From NCBI RefSeq assembly GCF_003850045.1, contig NZ_RQJX01000003.1, positions 124,001 through 188,000 on the forward strand: 64,000 bases of DNA, read 5' to 3'. The DNA is from Aeromicrobium camelliae (GTDB lineage Bacteria; Actinomycetota; Actinomycetes; Propionibacteriales; Nocardioidaceae). Shown in pieces: positions 62,140-64,000 of the stretch. Each line of letters starts with the position of its first letter. Position 1 is the first letter of the stretch. Both the position numbers and the translations under genes were made by a program. A model generated the notes under the pieces. The model was given only the letters and a program-made list of their open reading frames with translations, searched no databases and was not told the origin of the DNA.

Positions 62140-64000
62140 TCAGCCTACCGACGCGAGGGCGAACGGGAGGACGCCTGGCGCTCCCGCGCGTCGCAGCTCC
62201 CGGGCGGCGACCGTGAAGGTCCATCGGCTGTCGACGAGATCGTCGACGAGCAGCAGCGGACCGGGCGCTTGCGCGACCGCGGCGGCGAGCTCCGGACCCA
62301 CGCGGAATCGGTTCCACACCGACGCCAGGCGGAACGCGCTGTTGCCGCCGGGGCCGACGTGCGGGACGTTCGGATCGACGTCGAGGGTGCCGAGCAGAGG
62401 CAGCCGTCCACGCTGGGCGATCGCGGCCGCTGTGCTCGCGACCAGCTGCGGCCGGGTCAGAGACGGCATCGCGACCACGCCGACGGGTCGCTGATCCCAG
62501 GGCCAGTCGCGCAACGTGGCGACGACACCGTCGAGCAGCCGCTCGTCGATCGGGGCATCGGGGGCACCCGCGGCGAACACCTCGCGCAGGACGCCGCCCC
62601 ACCCCAGATCGGTCAGCCGGGCCACGGCTCTGCCGGATTCGGGCCGCTCGTCGACGGCGATGCGCCCGCGCACCTCGAGGCCGCGCCGGTCCGCGCCCGT
62701 AGGCCACTGGCCACGCGGCTCGATCGGCACTCCGACTCGCTGCAACTGTCCCGACGCCCGCTCCGCCGCGGCCGCGGGCACGTCGGACGGGTACCACGGG
62801 CCGGCGCACACGTCGCAACGTCCGCACGGGGCGGCGGTGGGATCGTCCAACTCGCGCTGGAGCAGTTCCATCCGGCAGACCTCGCCGCGCTCGTACGTGA
62901 GCATCGCCCGTTGCTCCGCCTCGCGGGCAGCGGCGATCCGCGCATAGCGGTCGGCGTCGTACTGCCACGGCATGCCGGTGGAGACCCACCCGCCGCGCAC
63001 CCGGCGCACCGCGCCGTCGACGTCGAGCACCTTGAGCAGGAGCTCGAGTTGTGTGCGCCGGACGTCGACCAGCGCCTCGAGCGCCGGAGTCGACAGCGGC
63101 TCGGGGCCCAGTTCGGCGAGGACCTTCTCGACGCGCTCCGGGTCCGGCATCGAGACCGTGGCGAAGTACTGCCAGATGTCCGGGTCCTCCGGACCGGGAA
63201 GCAGCAGTACGTCGGCGTGCTCCGTGGCGCGCCCGGCTCGGCCCACCTGCTGGTAGTAGGCGACCGGCGACGACGGAGCGCCGAGGTGGACGACGAAACC
63301 GAGGTCGGGTTTGTCGAAGCCCATCCCGAGTGCGCTGGTGGCCACGAGCGCCTTGACCTCGTTGCCCTTGAGCGCAGCCTCCAGCCGTTCGCGCTCCTCG
63401 GGGTCGGTGCGTCCGGTGTAGGCGGCGACCGGATGCCCGGCGTCGCGCAACAGCCGTGCGGTGTCCTCGGCGCCGGAGACGGTGAGGGCGTAGACGATGC
63501 CGCTGCCGGGCAGGTCGCCAAGGTGGGCGACGAGCCACGCCAACCGCTCCCGCGCCGACGGCAGCGTCAGGCAGCCGAGCCGCAATGACGCTCGCGCGAG
63601 GGAACCGCGCAGGGTCAGGACGTCGTCACCGAGCTGATCGGCGACATCGGCGACGACGCGGGCGTTGGCGGTCGCGGTCGTGGCGAGCACGGGGATGTCG
63701 CGATCGAGCTCGTCCAGCACCGTGGCGATCCGGCGGTAGTCGGGCCGGAAGTCGTGGCCCCAGTCGGAGATGCAGTGCGCCTCGTCGACGACGAGCAGGC
63801 CCATCCGCGCCAGCAGTCCCGGAAGCTGGTGCTCACGGAACTGCGGGTTGTTGAGGCGTTCGGGCGACACCAGCAGGACGTCGATCTCGTCGGCGGCGAG
63901 CTGGGCGGAGATGCTCTCCCACTCGTCGACCGTGGCCGAGTTGATCGCCGCGGCGCGCACTCCCGCGCGCTCGGCGGCGGCCACCTGATCACGCATGAGC
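62140..64000 (-). CDS. RecQ-family helicase fused to a phosphoribosyltransferase-like domain, 5' end cut
   Basis: At least 620 codons, N-terminus beyond the right edge (the Walker A motif is missing from view). The visible part starts at motif Ib (LMRDQVAAAERAGVRAAAINS). It then has VVDEAHCISDWGHDFRPDYRRI (DEAH box), ATTATANARVVADVADQLG, the helicase C half VATSALGMGFDKPDLGFVVHLGAPSSPVAYYQQVGRAGR, and a zinc site CGRCDVCAG with a preceding CRMELL. From about visible residue 480 a PRT-like domain follows, ending LLLVDDLVDSRWTFTVAARELRRAGA. The function of this actinobacterial fusion is unknown; a helicase role in DNA repair is inferred. Confidence 0.93.
   Translation of the reverse strand, partial: LMRDQVAAAERAGVRAAAINSATVDEWESISAQLAADEIDVLLVSPERLNNPQFREHQLPGLLARMGLLVVDEAHCISDWGHDFRPDYRRIATVLDELDRDIPVLATTATANARVVADVADQLGDDVLTLRGSLARASLRLGCLTLPSARERLAWLVAHLGDLPGSGIVYALTVSGAEDTARLLRDAGHPVAAYTGRTDPEERERLEAALKGNEVKALVATSALGMGFDKPDLGFVVHLGAPSSPVAYYQQVGRAGRATEHADVLLLPGPEDPDIWQYFATVSMPDPERVEKVLAELGPEPLSTPALEALVDVRRTQLELLLKVLDVDGAVRRVRGGWVSTGMPWQYDADRYARIAAAREAEQRAMLTYERGEVCRMELLQRELDDPTAAPCGRCDVCAGPWYPSDVPAAAAERASGQLQRVGVPIEPRGQWPTGADRRGLEVRGRIAVDERPESGRAVARLTDLGWGGVLREVFAAGAPDAPIDERLLDGVVATLRDWPWDQRPVGVVAMPSLTRPQLVASTAAAIAQRGRLPLLGTLDVDPNVPHVGPGGNSAFRLASVWNRFRVGPELAAAVAQAPGPLLLVDDLVDSRWTFTVAARELRRAGAPGVLPFALASVG

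Overview
High-GC actinobacterial chromosome fragment. Evidence: GC-rich codon use throughout, frequent GTG starts, actinobacterial small families (SCO4848-like, DUF6131-like, DUF6194-like, DUF6297-like), and many genes whose -10 box lies only 6-7 nt before the start codon, as in leaderless transcripts. The GGTGGTCGAGTAG...CTACTCGACC mosaic repeats suggest a Nocardioidaceae- or Micrococcales-type genome (low confidence). There is no rRNA, tRNA, CRISPR, integrase or intact insertion sequence, and no gene-free stretch above 300 bases. The window cuts the first gene (sugar ABC ATPase) and the last (RecQ).

Layout. 1-4.8 kb: sugar ABC transporter with an AT-rich operator, UDP-glucose dehydrogenase, OhrR-like regulator. 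4.9-9.5 kb: esterase, acyl-CoA dehydrogenase, CaiB/AMACR-type enzyme behind a 27-bp palindrome, SGNH hydrolase divergent from a TetR gene. 10-17 kb: frameshifted methyltransferase, hydrolase, flavoprotein, degenerate IMPase-like protein, PadR gene with palindromic operator, 2,4-dienoyl-CoA reductase. 17-24 kb: DUF1697, sirtuin, SerA, PaaI thioesterase, complete csoR-copZ-copA copper module. 24-30 kb: ABC exporter, tandem-MerR regulator, DUF6194, NYN ribonuclease, RibD-like reductase, succinate-semialdehyde-type dehydrogenase. 30-36.6 kb: enoyl-CoA hydratase, acyl-CoA synthetase, TetR, DedA, kinase-like P-loop protein, ArsR-like regulator coupled to an MFS exporter. 36.6-43.4 kb: multicopper oxidase, RsbQ-RsbP stress module, zinc ribbon, DJ-1/PfpI, PCD-VOC fusion, GNAT, small alarmone synthetase. 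43.4-48.9 kb: TspO-like protein, YcnI-CopCD-YcnI copper operon, then a head-to-head acyl-CoA ligase remnant and PaaX-like gene bracketed by hairpin repeats. 49-55 kb: KstD-like flavoprotein with TetR, two-component system next to an ABC exporter and DUF998 protein. 55-64 kb: frameshifted acetyltransferase, MHS transporter plus acyl-CoA ligase under a TetR palindrome, DUF6297/ABC pair, RecQ-phosphoribosyltransferase fusion.

Themes. (1) Acyl-CoA and organic acid catabolism is scattered over several small operons, each with its own TetR- or PaaX-type regulator and often a visible operator. (2) Copper handling is encoded three times: CsoR/CopZ/CopA export, multicopper oxidase, and YcnI/CopCD. (3) Stress signalling includes RsbQP, a small alarmone synthetase and OhrR. 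(4) Several genes are decaying: two single-base frameshifts, a hydrolase tail and a deletion-fused ligase/paaX pair.
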